Positions 39,993-53,500 are shown, counted from the first letter of the stretch. The stretch is 64,000 nucleotides of DNA from Steinernema hermaphroditum (GCA_030435675.1 CM059625.1:14260001-14324000); one strand, 5' to 3'. Notes: generated from the letters alone by a model not told the origin. Translations and numbers: made by a program.

Positions 39993-41407
39993 TAGAGCTT
40001 TAGAAGACTTTAAAAACAAGAAACGGATTAGAGGTTTCGAAGCATCATATTCAAAATACACGCAACAACTTCAACATGGTCACGAAAGTAAAAAAATAAA
40101 CGAACGAGTTCCGCTGAAAAGCACATGAGTAGAACATGAAAACTAGTAACTGCTAGAATCCGATCGTTCCACTGAACACAGTTTGGCCCTCTTTATGCAA
40201 GATGGCTATTTATGTCCTCTGCGATCAGACGCCCATGGGCGGAGCAAGTTGTACATGGCCCGCGTTCGCGTTCAAAAGATCAACGAACGCCCGCATGACT
40301 GACTGCCCCCCGGTCAAAGTGATGCGATATCTGACCATGCCGCGTCATCCGACAAGTGTCCGTTCGTCGATCAACAGATCAAACGTTGATAGATTAACGC
40401 ACGCTCTTTATGCTCTCAGTTATGAGCGAAGTCATAAAGGACAGATAAACAAAAGGAAGAGGTGATCGCTGTGGTAGTCATATCTGAGGGCCAATGAAGC
40501 ACAAAATCAAAGATGCAAAATGCCAATCAGATGTCCGAGTGTTCCGGAAAGGATTAGCAAATGTCTGAATAGCTCCGTATGTGACCGACAGAAATCACAT
40601 GCTTGTAACGCTAGTGAAATGAGATAAGGCAAATCTGTGCTATGTTTTAAGGCACGAGTGATTTATCTGACTACGAGACGTTCCTGTTTTATCGATATTT
40701 TTGGAATAGACACCTTAATCCTTAGAAACGTGAATCGTTCTGGTATTTATAGGCTCGTGGAGCCGTTTGAAAACAAAGCTGTTTGAATAACCATTTGAAG
40801 CTGAAAAGACGGACAAGGATTAACGTAAAAAAGGACTAACGCTGATCTCGTTTTGTATGTTTTTCATATTTCCAATACTTCGACGAATCATTCACTCACA
40901 CTAGCAACACTTTGTGTTCTCCGAAATGTTGCGTCCATCGATCAGCTAGTTTTTGTACCCCTTAGCGAAGTGATCATCGGTTGTGAAGTGAGTCAGTAGC
41001 TAAAATTAGGAAAAACAAGCATCGATATGAACGGATAGAAATCTTGTATCATGGTGATTTCATCGTTTGCCGATCAAAGTTCAACAGAAGTTGCAGTTCG
41101 ATCACCGTCGATGTGGACAAAATGTAAATAGAATTCGTTGAAAACAGGCTTGATTATTGCGAAACATGTACCGTTCGTTTGCTCAATTTGCTCATAACTT
41201 CCTTGTTTGCGAAAAATGATCGCTGACCAACTTTTCTTAGGGCAGACTTCTTTCTGCGCTAACACATTTAATTACTCTTGGCCCTCAATACCCTTCCCAT
41301 CCGCAATAGTCCTAAAACTCTACCAGAAAGCTACTTTACTTAGAGAAACCTGTATGTATTAGAGCTGCTCTTTCAATCAGTTTGCGAAGTGCTTATCTTA
41401 ACCGGTA
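39993..41407. other. Intergenic upstream of glutamine synthetase 2
   Basis: Non-coding as far as can be seen. It should contain the promoter of glutamine synthetase 2. It has no CACGTG, unlike the region downstream of this gene. Confidence 0.55.
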
Positions 41408-41413
41408 TTTATT
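41408..41413 (-). terminator. Polyadenylation signal, TMEM144-like gene
   Basis: AATAAA on the minus strand 170 bases after the stop at 41583. Confidence 0.45.
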
Positions 41414-41582
41414 AAGATCATCATTATATGTACATCCCTGTAACCAGGTTCATAGATACTCGTTTTCAGATCCAAATACACAACCACTTTCAATAACTGC
41501 TCCTCTTCTTCTGTTATATAGACCCGCTTCGGCGGCGATCAAATATGTACTTTTAATACATCCATTTATAACGTTGGTCTCG

Positions 41583-43201
41583 TCACAGTTTGAGCTTCGA
41601 CACTGTGACCATGATTGCACCGATGAGGACAAACAAGAACGCGATCGAGAGAACTTTGTAGTTGCGGGAGCCCTGAAAGTGAACGCTGGAGGAGGGGCAA
41701 TAATCACTGCATACTTTGATTTCTTTGAAGTAAAAGAGACTCCACGCTGCTGCTGTGCAACCAGGCACAGTGGTGGTGATGGGGAATGTAACGGTTTGGC
41801 TGAGACAGTCGTTCGCCACGAAACGGGCCGCCATGGCAAAGCCCCACAGCATGCCTCCCGCTATGGCGGGAAGTACCAACTTCCCATCGATAGTGCAAGT
41901 AGATTTCCTTAACCGGCTGAATGGAACCCTTAGTTCTCTGTCAAACATCGGTGGCCACTCACCTCACTATGCAGTGGGCAAGAAAGGATATAGATGAGCC
42001 AAGAAACACGCCTGAATACAAGGAGAACATGTAGGGAAGACCCCGTGGGACAGCATCTTTGAATTGCGAGATATTGTCCTGTATGTAGAAAACGGGCAAA
42101 TTCGTCGATGCGTAGAAAATGCCGCAAAACAACGCAAGCGCTATGCCGCTAGAACGATACTTATCCTATTAACTTATGATACGCTCCTGTTACCTGGCTC
42201 GAGATCTGCAAGCCGACCGTACATGCACCGTAACCGTTGCTGATCGTCGTTCTTCTCTGACAGGTTTCAAAAGTGGAGAATCGGGAACCTGAATGAATCA
42301 GTAGATTTCTCCCCCACACTACTTAATTAGTTGTGCTTAAAAGAATCGTTTTACTTTGTTCTGTAGTAAACTCAACCTCAATCAAGCGAACACTGATGTC
42401 ACGAACAAGCTAGTTACATCTGTTGATTGCAGTTTTTCTTTCTCACAATTTCAAGGAAAACCGTCATTCACTGATATTACCCTTTGTTTGTTTCATTTAT
42501 CTCATTCCAAAGAGCCTATTCCCTCTCATTTTAACGTCTTTCCTTCACCACGTCTACCATTCCTTGGTCGTTAGTGCAGTCTGTCACATTTAATTAACAT
42601 TTGGTACTCACCGGAGCGCCGATGGTAGTTGGAAGACGATTTGCAGACTTTTTCTCGATTCGAACAAGGGAGAAGGCTGCACCACTATAAACACATCAAT
42701 CATAGTACCTGCACATTCAGGAATTCAACTCGCAACTTACCCTGTCAACATTACACACAGGCCAACAACGTTCAGCCACGGCATTTCCGGGATCGTTTGC
42801 TTGATGCCTAGCAGACCGAACCGTCCACTGGCCCATCCGATGAGACAGTTCGACGTATTCCATAGGAGCATGCCCACTGCCATGCCGATCCGCTCGATTA
42901 CAGGTAGAGAGCAGAGACTAGCTTAAATCTGCATAATAGTACATGCGACGACAGATCTAGTCTACTCTGCTAACTCACCGATTGTCCAAAAGAATCCTCC
43001 AATCATGGCGAATGGATAGAACGGTGGGAATCCCTCAATCATCTGGATCACATAGCCTATGAGGATGATTCCCACACTGATTAGCCATTGCAAGAAAAAG
43101 GGATTTTTCGATTTCTGATGCTTCATCGGTACGTACATGCTGCCGAAAGCTAAAGAAGCCATCGCACAGCCTCCGAGACCGATGATCACATCGCTGTCCA
43201 T
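41583..43201 (-). CDS. TMEM144: TMEM144-like multi-pass membrane protein
   Basis: Exons 42979-43201, 42741-42921, 42612-42684, 42194-42256, 41963-42159, 41715-41916, 41583-41672 give 342 residues, close to the 345 of the human protein as I remember it. The family belongs to the drug/metabolite transporter-like fold and is a putative carbohydrate transporter. Family landmarks are GSMYVPMKH near the N-terminus, GGFFWTIG, LIGWASGRFG, NLPVFYIQDN, FVANDCLSQTVTFPITTT and FKEIKGSRNYKVL before the last helix, with about ten hydrophobic segments. Exon 42194-42256 is hydrophilic and its boundaries are the least certain; the intron beside it is only 34 nt. The acceptor TTTGCAG lies two bases before the ATG, consistent with trans-splicing. 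The transported substrate cannot be told from sequence. Confidence 0.88.
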
Positions 43202-43207
43202 TTCTGC

Positions 43208-46200
43208 AAATAAACAGAGATCTAGAGCTGGCTGGAAAGCATGTGAGAGTCAAGATAAACAACGAGAATCAAGGTAAACTTTGAGATCCGCGACGAATCC
43301 AGCTGTCTTTCGCGTTTTTTAAATTTTATTGGGTGCGATAGAGCAACAGTGTCAGTGGTACATCCTCTCAAGAGAATAGTTCTTAACGGACTTTTAGGGA
43401 AAATGACAAGATAACAGTGCAGTGCTTCGTTCGTTCTGCGAACAGATGAACTGGATCTGTGATCGACGTCATTGAATAGCGCCGATCACTCCCCTTCCAG
43501 TGCAGCTTTTGCAAAAATTGAAGGCAGGGTATACACATATGAGAGACTAAATTCCGTAAACAGGAGGCAATCAAATTCAATTGCATCATAGCTCACCCGA
43601 TTCCTGAATTCTACCAGAACTCATAGTGCTTGGAAGGAGCGAACTACAGCAAAGGCATTATTTCGAACGGGGATTCCTATTTAAGTACTTGAGTGGGTCT
43701 GTGCTTGGGATGATCATAACAACAACAGTACTGAAGAACAGGTACCCAGTAAATCATGTAAACAGTAAGAACAACGAGCAAATACGAGTTAAATAATTCG
43801 CCACGACAGCAACTGACTTTTCAACATATGTGCTTTGGTCGTAGTTAGAAAGTTATGCGACATAACTGAATGCTCCTCTTCATCTGATGAAAACATAAAA
43901 ACAAATAGCGATCACTTGGTTACGAGGCGTTTTTAATCCGCAATGGCTTCTTTCCAAAAGTTCTTGAAGATAAAACTGTCTGACCGCTTCACTAAAACAA
44001 TACGGATTCATGACTGAAACGTAAAAATCTCTGAAAAAGTAGCCATTTCAGTTCGGGATAATCACGAACGGCTGCGATGAGCACAGGAAGCGTCTACCCT
44101 CCGTCAGTTTAAACCATCAAAACAGCAGACCGCTTCGAAAGTGTACTCCGGAACGGCTACGAGACATGGAAAGAACATAGAGAGCGCCAAAAGTTAACTT
44201 TCTGTGACATTTGTAAGACATACGGTAGGGTGTTCTCGAAGGCCTATTTCTCAAATGAAATGCAAAAGTAGTAAGTTTCCATAGAGAAATGAACCACACA
44301 GTAAATACAGAGAGTGTACGGCGAAATTCATCCATGCAGGCAAAAATACAAAGATCAGATGGAAGACCATGACCCTCAACGGCAAGTTAACTGTTCAACA
44401 GTGGAAATCGCAAACTTCAGTACAGGATTCTGCCGCTCTCGTTCACCTTGACTTTGTGAGGAAGGAAAGAGAAAAAATCGCGAAACGAGTTCCCTAATTC
44501 GATGTCTCCGTTCGATTTCTCGACAGCCCTTCCGCTGAGAGAAAGTGATCGTCGGCTCCATTTCAATTAAACACTGGCTCAGATGTGCTTCCACGTCTTT
44601 CCACGCTTCTCTGTCGCTCTGTCGTTTTGTTTACCTTAAGTTTCAATGCAAAACATGCGTGCAGCTCTCGTGTTTACCCTAGAAACATCGTCTGAACAGG
44701 AATTTGAGCAAAGGCAGTAGTAGTGTGACTCTCGCTAAAACCCCGAATTCGAGAATCGGAAATGAGACACGAACGACACGATCGATTGAAACAAAAACAA
44801 ACTCAGTTCTTTGACATAGTGTCCGGAAAGCAGGTGGGCAGCTAATCAGCGGGCAAAAGACGTCACTGTGACAACTTTGTGGAGTCGAAACCGACGACTT
44901 TGATCTGATCAACTCCGCGCGACTCGGTGATCACTTAATCGTGGTTGCTATTTTCTGTCATCTCTTCCGGTGTGTTGCAGTCACAGACACCAAAGTCACT
45001 TATTTACAGTGAGCACACCGGAGACAAGAGATCATGTAAAGGCAATAACAGGAATTGACAACTGAGTGGGTGACGGTATAATCTGGAAGGTATGTAGTGG
45101 AGCTCTACTTTAGACGATCGATTGGCACAGATCGACCAATTTAATTGCTCCGTTTTGCTAAAGAACAGATGGTCACGGTCAATTGTAGTGTGGCAAAAAA
45201 GGTGTGTACTTTACTATTGAAGATCGGAGTTAAGGTTGAACATGACAGTAATCGGCATTTAAGGTACCGAAACCAACTAAATGTCCAAACAACTAATCAA
45301 CTTATAGATCTGTCAATTGTGGACCAATTCGCTGGAGGTTGCTAGCAAAAAAAAGGATGTGGAACAGAAAAGAACCTCTCCAAAAAATTGGTGTGTGTCC
45401 AAACGAATAAGTGCAAAATGGGCAAAGGTGATTGTGTAAGAGTGTTAGTACGATGTAAGAATCGATTGCGATAAATCTTCAATTGTCACCCCCTTCTTAG
45501 CAAGTGCGAGTGGTGTAATTGCGCTTATTCTAAGAGATAAAGTTAATGATGACCGCTTCCAGTCCCTGTCACAGACGACAACATTGCGGGTGGGTAACCA
45601 TCGCATTAAATTAAACTATTTGAGAAAAAAAAAACGAAGACGTGGTTGATGACACTGAAAAACTAAATTGGCTGTTCAAGCAAACAGCTTGTTTTTGGAA
45701 AGAAATAATACTGTTTTTAAGGAAAAATATCCAGCGAGTCAACATGATATGATGGTCGATTCACATTCATTCAGAGTCGATTCACGGTCGATTAGTGGAA
45801 TTCACAAAATTTTGCACACATAGCGTTAGGATAATAAGCAAAAAGATATTTGAAAACGAACACTTCAACTAGTAGCTTTCTAGGAAGCAACAATTCGAAA
45901 ATAAATGCTCAATGCACCTCGAATTGCTACCAAAGAAGTTCGTTTCGGCATTTCAGTCACTACGTGCACCTGTCTCTGCAATCATTGGTGCAGTATGCAA
46001 AACATGCTAGGTTTTTAAGTTGCTTAGCAACGCTGTCAATCATTCCGCCTTAATTACTCATTATGCAAGTCGATGCAGGATATGCGGAAGTGAGACTTTT
46101 CAACAACACGAAAAAACACAACATGTGGCACAAGAAAAATAGATCGTAATTAAGAGCGAAAGTGTGATGCGAGTGGAGTCGGCGGTAGTTATGGTCTTTG

Positions 46201-47210
46201 AAACTAAAAACAATGAAACTGCGGTTACCTTTCTTTTCAGGCCTTTTGCGAGCCGGGGTGATCGACCTCTCACTTCTGAGAAAGCGAACCGCCCAATTGC
46301 CACCGATAATAATGAAAGGCTCCAAGAAAACACAAAATTCGAAATAAACATGAAGTGAATGATGAAATGTGGCACTTAGTACAGAAGAAATAACCTGAAT
46401 GGTCTCAATTTTGAGAAAGTGATAACGGAAGCTGTGCAGTGCGTTCTCCGTGCGGAGCAAACAAGCTGAAAAACGCCGTTGTGCACGTCAGTGGAATCAC
46501 ATTCTCGAAAGGCACTCGACAGACTGCTTGTCTGCCAGCATACTTTTCGTTTGGTTCTAAGTGTGGAATATGACATTATGGCACATGGATTGAATGTCAT
46601 CTCACCTATTCTTAACACTGAATTTGACATTTACTGCACTACAAAAAAGTCGGTCTTTTTAGAGAGGCCGAACGATGGTTGCGGTAGACGATGGTTACTG
46701 TTCCTGGCTTTACAGTTTCTCTAAGAAGCGCTTAAATTGATCAACTTATATCTTAGGTCGCAGTGTATGATAATGGCTGAAGCCGGTTACGAAACTGCAA
46801 TAGCCTATCATATAGGATCATATCGAAATCGTTAAGTCTAGTCGATATTTTTGAGATATATTTGAGCAGCAAACAATTCTGCAGGAATATTCCATGAAAT
46901 GTTGGTGCACCCATTTTTACAATGCGGTCCAGTGACAATCGAATAAAAACATTTCATAAGCGTTTTTCATCACTTGACTCTCACAGACAACGTACGTCCA
47001 TTACACGTAAACACAACTAACAACTGATACGAGCAGACACTCTTTTACGTGCGAAATTATCTGCGAATGTGATATTTCGTCAGCTCTTATTTAACCGAGA
47101 CTGTTAGCACCGAATATATAAGTTCGAGCATTTCCGTTGTCTTTTCCGACCCGTGTCGTTTTGTGAATATGTCAACAACCACGATTGAAGAACATTGCCA
47201 TGAGCTTGAG
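43208..47210. other. Long AT-rich intergenic region
   Basis: About 4 kb without a supported gene. Several frames of 60-140 codons exist on both strands but lack splice structure, consistent composition or recognisable products. Nothing else specific was seen. Confidence 0.55.
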
Positions 47211-47214
47211 TTGA

Positions 47215-47220
47215 TTTATT
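47215..47220 (-). terminator. Polyadenylation signal, PCxGxxC-repeat gene 1
   Basis: AATAAA on the minus strand 142 bases after the stop at 47362. Confidence 0.5.
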
Positions 47221-47361
47221 TAGTGGATTTATGTGTCGACAGACTCAAACGACAATTCGAATGTACAGACAGTTTCACGAAATGAATCTTCCTTCGGCGG
47301 TTAGCAGCAAGGAATGTTCAGAGGAGCATCTGAAAATGAAAGCATTAAAGCCGTATTGAGA

Positions 47362-48135
47362 CTAGTTATTCGTACTGATGAAAGTGCGTCCGGCACAAGG
47401 GATGCACTGAGGGCCCGGACCCATCTGCATACGGGGAGGAGGGCAGCCGATTCCACCGAAGAGGCACGGCGGACGTCCGCAGTTGTTTCCGATACACGGC
47501 TGAGCACCGATGACAGGGTTGGAGACCATTGGATTGAAGCAGTTAGCTCCGACGCACGGCTGAGGAAGAGGCTGGGCTCCGCATCCGATTCCCACACAGG
47601 GTTGACGGAACGCGGGAGTTGGGCAGGCTGGGCCGGTGCAAGGCTGACGGAGAACCTGGGGAGGGCAAGCGACACCAACGCATGGAGGCTGGATGTTCTG
47701 GCGGGCCGGAGGGCAGTTAATGCCGACGCAGGGTTGAGGCAAAGGCTGAGCTCCGCATCCGACTCCGATGCAAGGCTGGCGGGCAACTGCTGGAGGGCAG
47801 GCTACTCCAACACAGGGCTGGGGAGAGCACTGGGTTCCAACGCAAGGACCGGAATAAGGCATGCGTTGAGGGCCAGTACAGCCGTTTCCAACACATGGAA
47901 GAGGCTGGAGCATCGGAGGAGCACAATTAGCTCCAACGCAAGGCTGTGGCAATGGCTGGGCCCCACAGCCGATCCCGATGCATGGCTGTTGGGCAACCTG
48001 CGGAGGGCAAGCCACTCCCACACATGGCTGTGGTTGCAGGATAGGTTGCGCACCGCAACCAATGCCAACGCAAGGTGGTTGAGCCGTGGCCAGCCCGAAA
48101 AGTGCGAGGAACATCATGCATTTGAAGTTCGACAT
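47362..48135 (-). CDS. Secreted PCxGxxC-repeat protein 1
   Basis: Single coding exon, 257 residues. A signal peptide (MSNFKCMMFLALFGLATA) is followed by about fourteen PC(V/I/T)GxxC units separated by Gln/Pro-rich spacers such as GAQPLPQ, then a terminal module CLFGGIGCPPPR with QCIPCAGR and FIS. Cysteines occur in pairs with three residues between. The paralogue at 49436 shares the repeat and the terminal module. A 5' UTR intron is suggested by donor GACAG/GTGAGT near 48191 and acceptor TTTAAG near 48146. Extracellular, possibly cuticular or matrix, but the function is not known to me. No close match to a named family is recalled. Confidence 0.85.
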   Translation of the reverse strand: MSNFKCMMFLALFGLATAQPPCVGIGCGAQPILQPQPCVGVACPPQVAQQPCIGIGCGAQPLPQPCVGANCAPPMLQPLPCVGNGCTGPQRMPYSGPCVGTQCSPQPCVGVACPPAVARQPCIGVGCGAQPLPQPCVGINCPPARQNIQPPCVGVACPPQVLRQPCTGPACPTPAFRQPCVGIGCGAQPLPQPCVGANCFNPMVSNPVIGAQPCIGNNCGRPPCLFGGIGCPPPRMQMGPGPQCIPCAGRTFISTNN

Positions 48136-49430
48136 AATGATCAACCTTAAATCAACTCACGAAATCTTGAGAGTAGAGCTAAGAGAACTCACCTGTCGAA
48201 GTCTGTCCGAAGCGGAGAGTCTGTGAAGGTATGGAAATTTGCACTTTGCCGTGCACTTAAATAGCCGGTGATGAGTAATCACAGAAGTGGACATCGGCTC
48301 GCCGCTCCTCCCAGACATTACCTGAACCTGTCCTTCTCACTTCACTAATCGCCGCGGACGAGTCAAAAGCAAACATTGTGAGCAAGCGCGCGACTGTGTC
48401 CGATGCATGCCCGATTGTGCTCTCTGTGACTAATGAACAGTTGAGGCGATGAAATCATCACCTCTTGACGAAAATGAGGACCGGAGGTATTGGAGAACTG
48501 GTGTTCCGGTGAAAACCTGTATACATGTAATTGAGACCTTCGGCCAGAGAAAACAAACATCTATACTTCGAACGGAAGAACGTGTATGTGTGTGCACGTT
48601 TTACTCTCAGAAACAATCAACACCAATTTATGCATTAACCGGTACGCCTTTATGTGGGCATCCTCCTGCCATTTGTACAGTACCCTTCTTGTCTCGATGG
48701 TGAACTGAACGCGCAGCAAACTGTTCAAAATACGCAACAACAACGAGCAAAATCCGATCATCTACAAGCAAGCTTCTTTCGTAAATACTGTAATCCTCTT
48801 TTTTCTGTTTTGCACTCTAAAACGCTTGGCTAATGCGACGTAATTTTGTGCAAACAGTCCAGCGGTGTCAGTGATGTCACAGTCGTTCTTTGCACTCATC
48901 GTGAGGCAAACACCCTCATAGAAGCCGACATCGGTGCATACTATAGACGTCGGCTGTGAAAAAGTCGCACTTAGGCTCTTGAGCCCGATGGGAAGAGCGG
49001 CTGGCAAGATTAGACAGCAAATAGCTGGTCAGTGAGCAGCACCCTGTTACCTCATGTTTGAACAAACACCACCGATGCGATAACGTATTCCAGCCTCCTG
49101 GCTTCTCTGACCAGAGATGAGTCATACACAACCCTTTGTCTTCGAACGTCTCAAGTGATCGTGGGAACAAATTCGGTTCGATATGGACTCGCTGCCGCGG
49201 AGTGGACACGACATTGCACCAAAACAATCACTTGTGGGACATATTTTACGAGGAATTAAAGAGATTAGGGGGCGTTTTTGTGGCCGTAGGACTGGACAGT
49301 GTGGGACTCACCGATCTGTTGTTTTGGCAGCGAGGTATATAACACGTTCGTAAGGGTTTTCCTATTGCAGTTTTTTCCGACGGATTCTTGTACGTAGGCA
49401 TTGTCTTAGTAACGGTACAGTTAATTTTAG
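48136..49430. promoter_or_regulatory. Shared divergent promoter region of the PCxGxxC pair
   Basis: About 1.3 kb between two head-to-head paralogues. On the right, TATATAA lies at 49336-49342, about 95 bases before the start of the plus-strand gene. On the left, the minus strand reads TATTTAAG near 48256, upstream of the inferred 5' UTR exon. No coding frame inside is convincing. Confidence 0.5.
49336..49342 (+). promoter_or_regulatory. TATA box of PCxGxxC-repeat gene 2
   Basis: TATATAA upstream of the acceptor and ATG at 49436, in the expected orientation and distance for a short 5' leader. Confidence 0.5.
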
Positions 49431-49435
49431 CAGGC

Positions 49436-50068
49436 ATGCTTACTACGTTTGAAGCGCTACTGTTCTACTCAGTGCTTCATGTCGTCGCAGCAAATTTCAT
49501 AATTGGAAATCGAAGTCCGTGCTACGGAATTGGATGCGGAGCTCAGCCTCAGCAACAGCCGTGCGTTGGAGTCGCTTGTGCGCCAGGATTCCAGAATCCA
49601 TGCACTGGAACGAACTGCATTCCCAGCCTTCAAACGCCATGTGTCGGTGTCGGATGCGGAATCCAACCCCTTCAGCAACCATGCACTGGAATCGGCTGTG
49701 GAGCGCAGCCAAACTGTGTTGGTATCAACTGCTCCCCTCCTCGTCCTGTTCCTTGCGTGAACAACAACTGTCCACCTTTCTATAACCCTAGCTTCCGACC
49801 TCCGTGCACAGGAAATAACTGTTCCCCATGCATTGGAATCGGATGCGGAGCACAGCCCTATCAGCAATATCAGCCACCTTGTGTCGGAGTGGCTTGTCCC
49901 ACAATAGCTCAGGACCCATGCATAGGAACCAATTGCGCACCTAACTTCCAGCCTCCTCCTTGCCTCTTCGGTGGAGTCGGATGCCCACCGCCGCGTGTCC
50001 AGTTCGGTCCTCAGTGCATTCCATGTGCTGGACGAAACTTCATTAGTATGTTTAACGCCGGAGTGTAG
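49436..50068 (+). CDS. Secreted PCxGxxC-repeat protein 2
   Basis: Single coding exon, 210 residues, starting at the ATG five bases after the acceptor TTAATTTTAG. The hydrophobic N-terminus (MLTTFEALLFYSVLHVVAA) is a likely signal peptide. It has about eleven (P/N)CxGxxC units, for example PCIGIGCGAQP, PCVGVAC and PCIGTNC, one variant unit PCVNNNC, and the terminal module CLFGGVGCPPPR with QCIPCAGR and FIS, shared with the leftward paralogue. Spacer lengths are less regular than in the paralogue. The role is presumably the same extracellular one; function unknown. Confidence 0.85.
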   Translation: MLTTFEALLFYSVLHVVAANFIIGNRSPCYGIGCGAQPQQQPCVGVACAPGFQNPCTGTNCIPSLQTPCVGVGCGIQPLQQPCTGIGCGAQPNCVGINCSPPRPVPCVNNNCPPFYNPSFRPPCTGNNCSPCIGIGCGAQPYQQYQPPCVGVACPTIAQDPCIGTNCAPNFQPPPCLFGGVGCPPPRVQFGPQCIPCAGRNFISMFNAGV

Positions 50069-50560
50069 ATGCTTACCCAACCATTTTAGACGCACCGTCC
50101 TATGTTCCCTGCTGCTAATCTGCACCTCGTTAAAGGATTTTGTCTGTATATTTGTGGAAATGTAAATTCTTTATAAAACCTGATTATAATGGTATTGAGC
50201 GGTCAGAAGAATAAGCTTAGATTCGTCTGCAAGATAGAAATATGATGGCGCCATTTTGTGCCCATACTAATACAGCCATTCCATGCGCTTATGCATCAAC
50301 ATTGGTGTGTTGTATTTGCTTATGTTTCATGGAATCATAATACGATTTATCACCTGCACCTAGCAACCTAGCTACCTCACATTTCGACAGATATGTTACA
50401 AACATCAACAAGGGAGCAACACGGAACTTCGCATTTTGCGGCAACAACCTTACAGAGCGTATAGTCAGAAAACAATAAATATTATGTATTATCACACAAC
50501 CGCATTATGACTTAGATGTTTCAAGTAATCGAAAGCTGCTTACGCAGTGATAAGAATGAC
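50069..50560. other. Convergent intergenic region
   Basis: 3' flanks of the PCxGxxC gene 2 and catp-8. AATAAA on the plus strand occurs at 50473-50478. Nothing else was recognised. Confidence 0.5.
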
Positions 50561-53500
50561 TTATGCCCGCATATCTCCGAAAATGAAACAAAGAACACGA
50601 TCAATAACATAACAAGCGACGAGATCAATGGTAACACAGCTGAGAAGAATGTTTCGCATCTGAAACAGGGGCATATCTCTCTGCCGTCTATTATGAACAT
50701 ACCTCAGTGGGCAACTCGACGAGCTCAAACTGTGCGGTCATGTCAGGTGATGCGCCAGAGGCAAGCATGAAGACGGCTCCTCCGGAGAAGAGAACGCTGT
50801 ACAGCATAGGCTTGTTCTCCGCGAGACTCTCCATGAATGGTCTTCCCTGAAAAGGTTTTTGTCTCTTATGTAAAAAATGATAAATCTCGCACCCTGTAGT
50901 TGACGGCGAACGTCGCGACCTGCAGAGCCATGGCCATAACGTAAACACACGAGTTGAGAAGATTTGGAGAGAACTTCGCTTCCAGGTCGATCTTTCCCTC
51001 TCGTGGGTCTGCCAAGTGAGCCTGCTGCACAATGTAGAGGAGGCAGCCGAAGTGGATGACGAACTGCAAGGTTACGGTAAGAAGAGTGTAGACATTGAAA
51101 ATGTTCGGCATTGGTCGCTGCTTGGACAGTGACTTGAGAGGCTATAATCATAAATTATTAATCTGTAACGTTACTATAGGGCTTACTCTAGAGCGAGAGA
51201 TGAAAAGGAAGCAAGCAGCCAACAGCAGTCCCTGAACGGTGGCCTGAGTATCAGAGAATTTGATGCCGTCGAGGTACAGTACACTTTGACTGTAAGCAAG
51301 GATCAGAGCGTTCAGGGCGAGAATCTTGAACATCTGAAGAGTCGTGACAAGGGTGCATCGTCCCTGCTTAATGACGTGACAGACTGAAAGTAGCTTATAC
51401 AATATACACGATAATTGATGTGCTACGTACTTGACTGAATAGATGTATATTTGGACGTGAACGGAGCAGCAATGGATGCATCTCCGAGCCGCACCACCTG
51501 AGCCTTCTCTTCCTCTTCCATCTCCTTCATCAACTCCTCCAACTTTCGCGCAGCTGCGCTATTGGCCGCATTAGGTCGAGCACGTGCTCCGGCAGGTGCG
51601 TCACCCCGTCGAGCAGCGGAAGCGTTATTGTGGCGTTTCTGGAGTGCATTAGGTGCATCGGCAATTTCGGTATTTCGTTGCATTTGCGCCTGAAGGGCGA
51701 GTTGTTGTTTCTTTTCCTCTTCTGCCTTGCGTTTCTCCTCCTCTTTGAGAGCGTCATAAGGATGCGAAAGAAGAGCAACGCCGACATTGGCGTGCTTGAG
51801 GGCGCCGACATCGTTTGTTCCATCTCCACACATCAGTGTCACTTTGCCAAGGGCCTTCATCTGGTTGATGACGTCCTCCTTCTGCTTAGGAGCCATGCGA
51901 GCGAAGACGCGGATGCTCAAGAGAACGCGGCGCAGAAGTGGCCGATATTCGGGGGTCATCAGATATTTGAAGGCCTTAACAAAAGCGTATGAAGACCGTC
52001 ATAGTCGAGAACAACTAATACCGCTCCAGTGATGCAGAAGTCGTACTGGTTGAGGAACTGCTTGGTTACTGTGGTCTTCAGTGGTTCCACAATGCTATCG
52101 TCCGCAGATTTCCACGCCCATTCATCACCTTCGTGTTCTGGACAATGCATTTGAACGGTTTCTAGCGGAGAATGTAAAAATCTCATACCTGGCTCATCCA
52201 AAATAAGAATAGCTCGTCCCTTCTTTGTGAAGCGAAGAACAGAGGCAACGTGGCAGGCGGTCAATGGGTTGTCGCCGGTGATCATCACGACTTTATGTGA
52301 AGAGTCGACGATCTCTTTGATCATGGCCTTAGTATCCGGCTTCAGGGGACAGGAGATAACAACGAATCCCGCAAAGGTCAGTCCATTCTCAAAGTCTTCT
52401 CGCTGCTTCTCACGGATCTCATTGTGCGTGAGACTTCCAACTTCCTTGATTCCCAACGCCAAAACGCGAGCTCCCTGTCTCGTCAGCTTACGGTATGTTT
52501 CTTCATAACCTTCAGGCAGAGTTGCATACTAAATTTGCATGACTGCATAGTTACATGTATTTACATATACGTACCATATCACGCAGAGTTTCAGGCGCTC
52601 CCTTCACAGTGACAATATGCCTAGTGTCCTGAGATCCGGGCGGAATGTATCCAGCGATAACAGTCATTCGTTTCATGGCACTTGAGAAATGGTACCGGTG
52701 GAATATCTTCAGTGCTCCCATTTTCGCTTTTTTCGGAACAACAGTATCATCTAAACAGCCAAACTGTCTCAGCATTCTCAGTGAAACGACGCCTACTTCT
52801 GGAGAGAATCCAGTCAATCCAAGCAAGAGACGCCTTTTCCAGCGGGTCACCAACAAGCTCTTCATCGAATTTGACCAAACTGTGGCAGGTGGCAAGAACT
52901 TGGACGGTGTTAATATCCAAGTCAGTTGGAGATCTGATAAGTTCAGTGGAATCATCGCCGTTCGTGCATCCAGCGATTCCTTCAACGACCAGATTGTCGG
53001 TTGTCAAGGTTCCCGTCTTGTCAAAGCAGCAAACATCGATCTTTCCGGCAAAGGGAATTCTGAACGGCTCCGTGCAGAACACTCCAAGCTTTTGGAGTGC
53101 CATAAGTGAGTTATTGACGGCCAACGATAACTCAATCGGCAGTTCTGGCGGGATCACGCTGGTGAGAATAAGTGAACATTCCAAGAAAAGCTTGTACTTG
53201 CTGCGAGTGGGATCTTCGCTACCTGAATCGGTATGTTTCCAGATCACGCTCGTATCAACTAGAGAATTACCCTTGATCCAGAGATAAGCCGACGCGGCGA
53301 TGGCGAAAATAAGAAGAAACAAAATGAAGCAGAAAGTCTCGAGGTTATTGGCGGTAACACGCTTAACTCCGAACATAATAGTCCGCAGCAGTCGGCCCTG
53401 GCTGGTGTTGAAACCCGTGCGGATAACCATGCAGATGCAGCCATTGTCGGGAGCTTTCATGCCGGACTCTTGTTTGGCTATAATTGTTCATTCAATAAAC

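Noticed and set aside
46050..46460. 136-codon minus-strand frame
   Set aside because: Phe/His/Ser-rich product typical of random AT-rich DNA, with overlapping frames on both strands.
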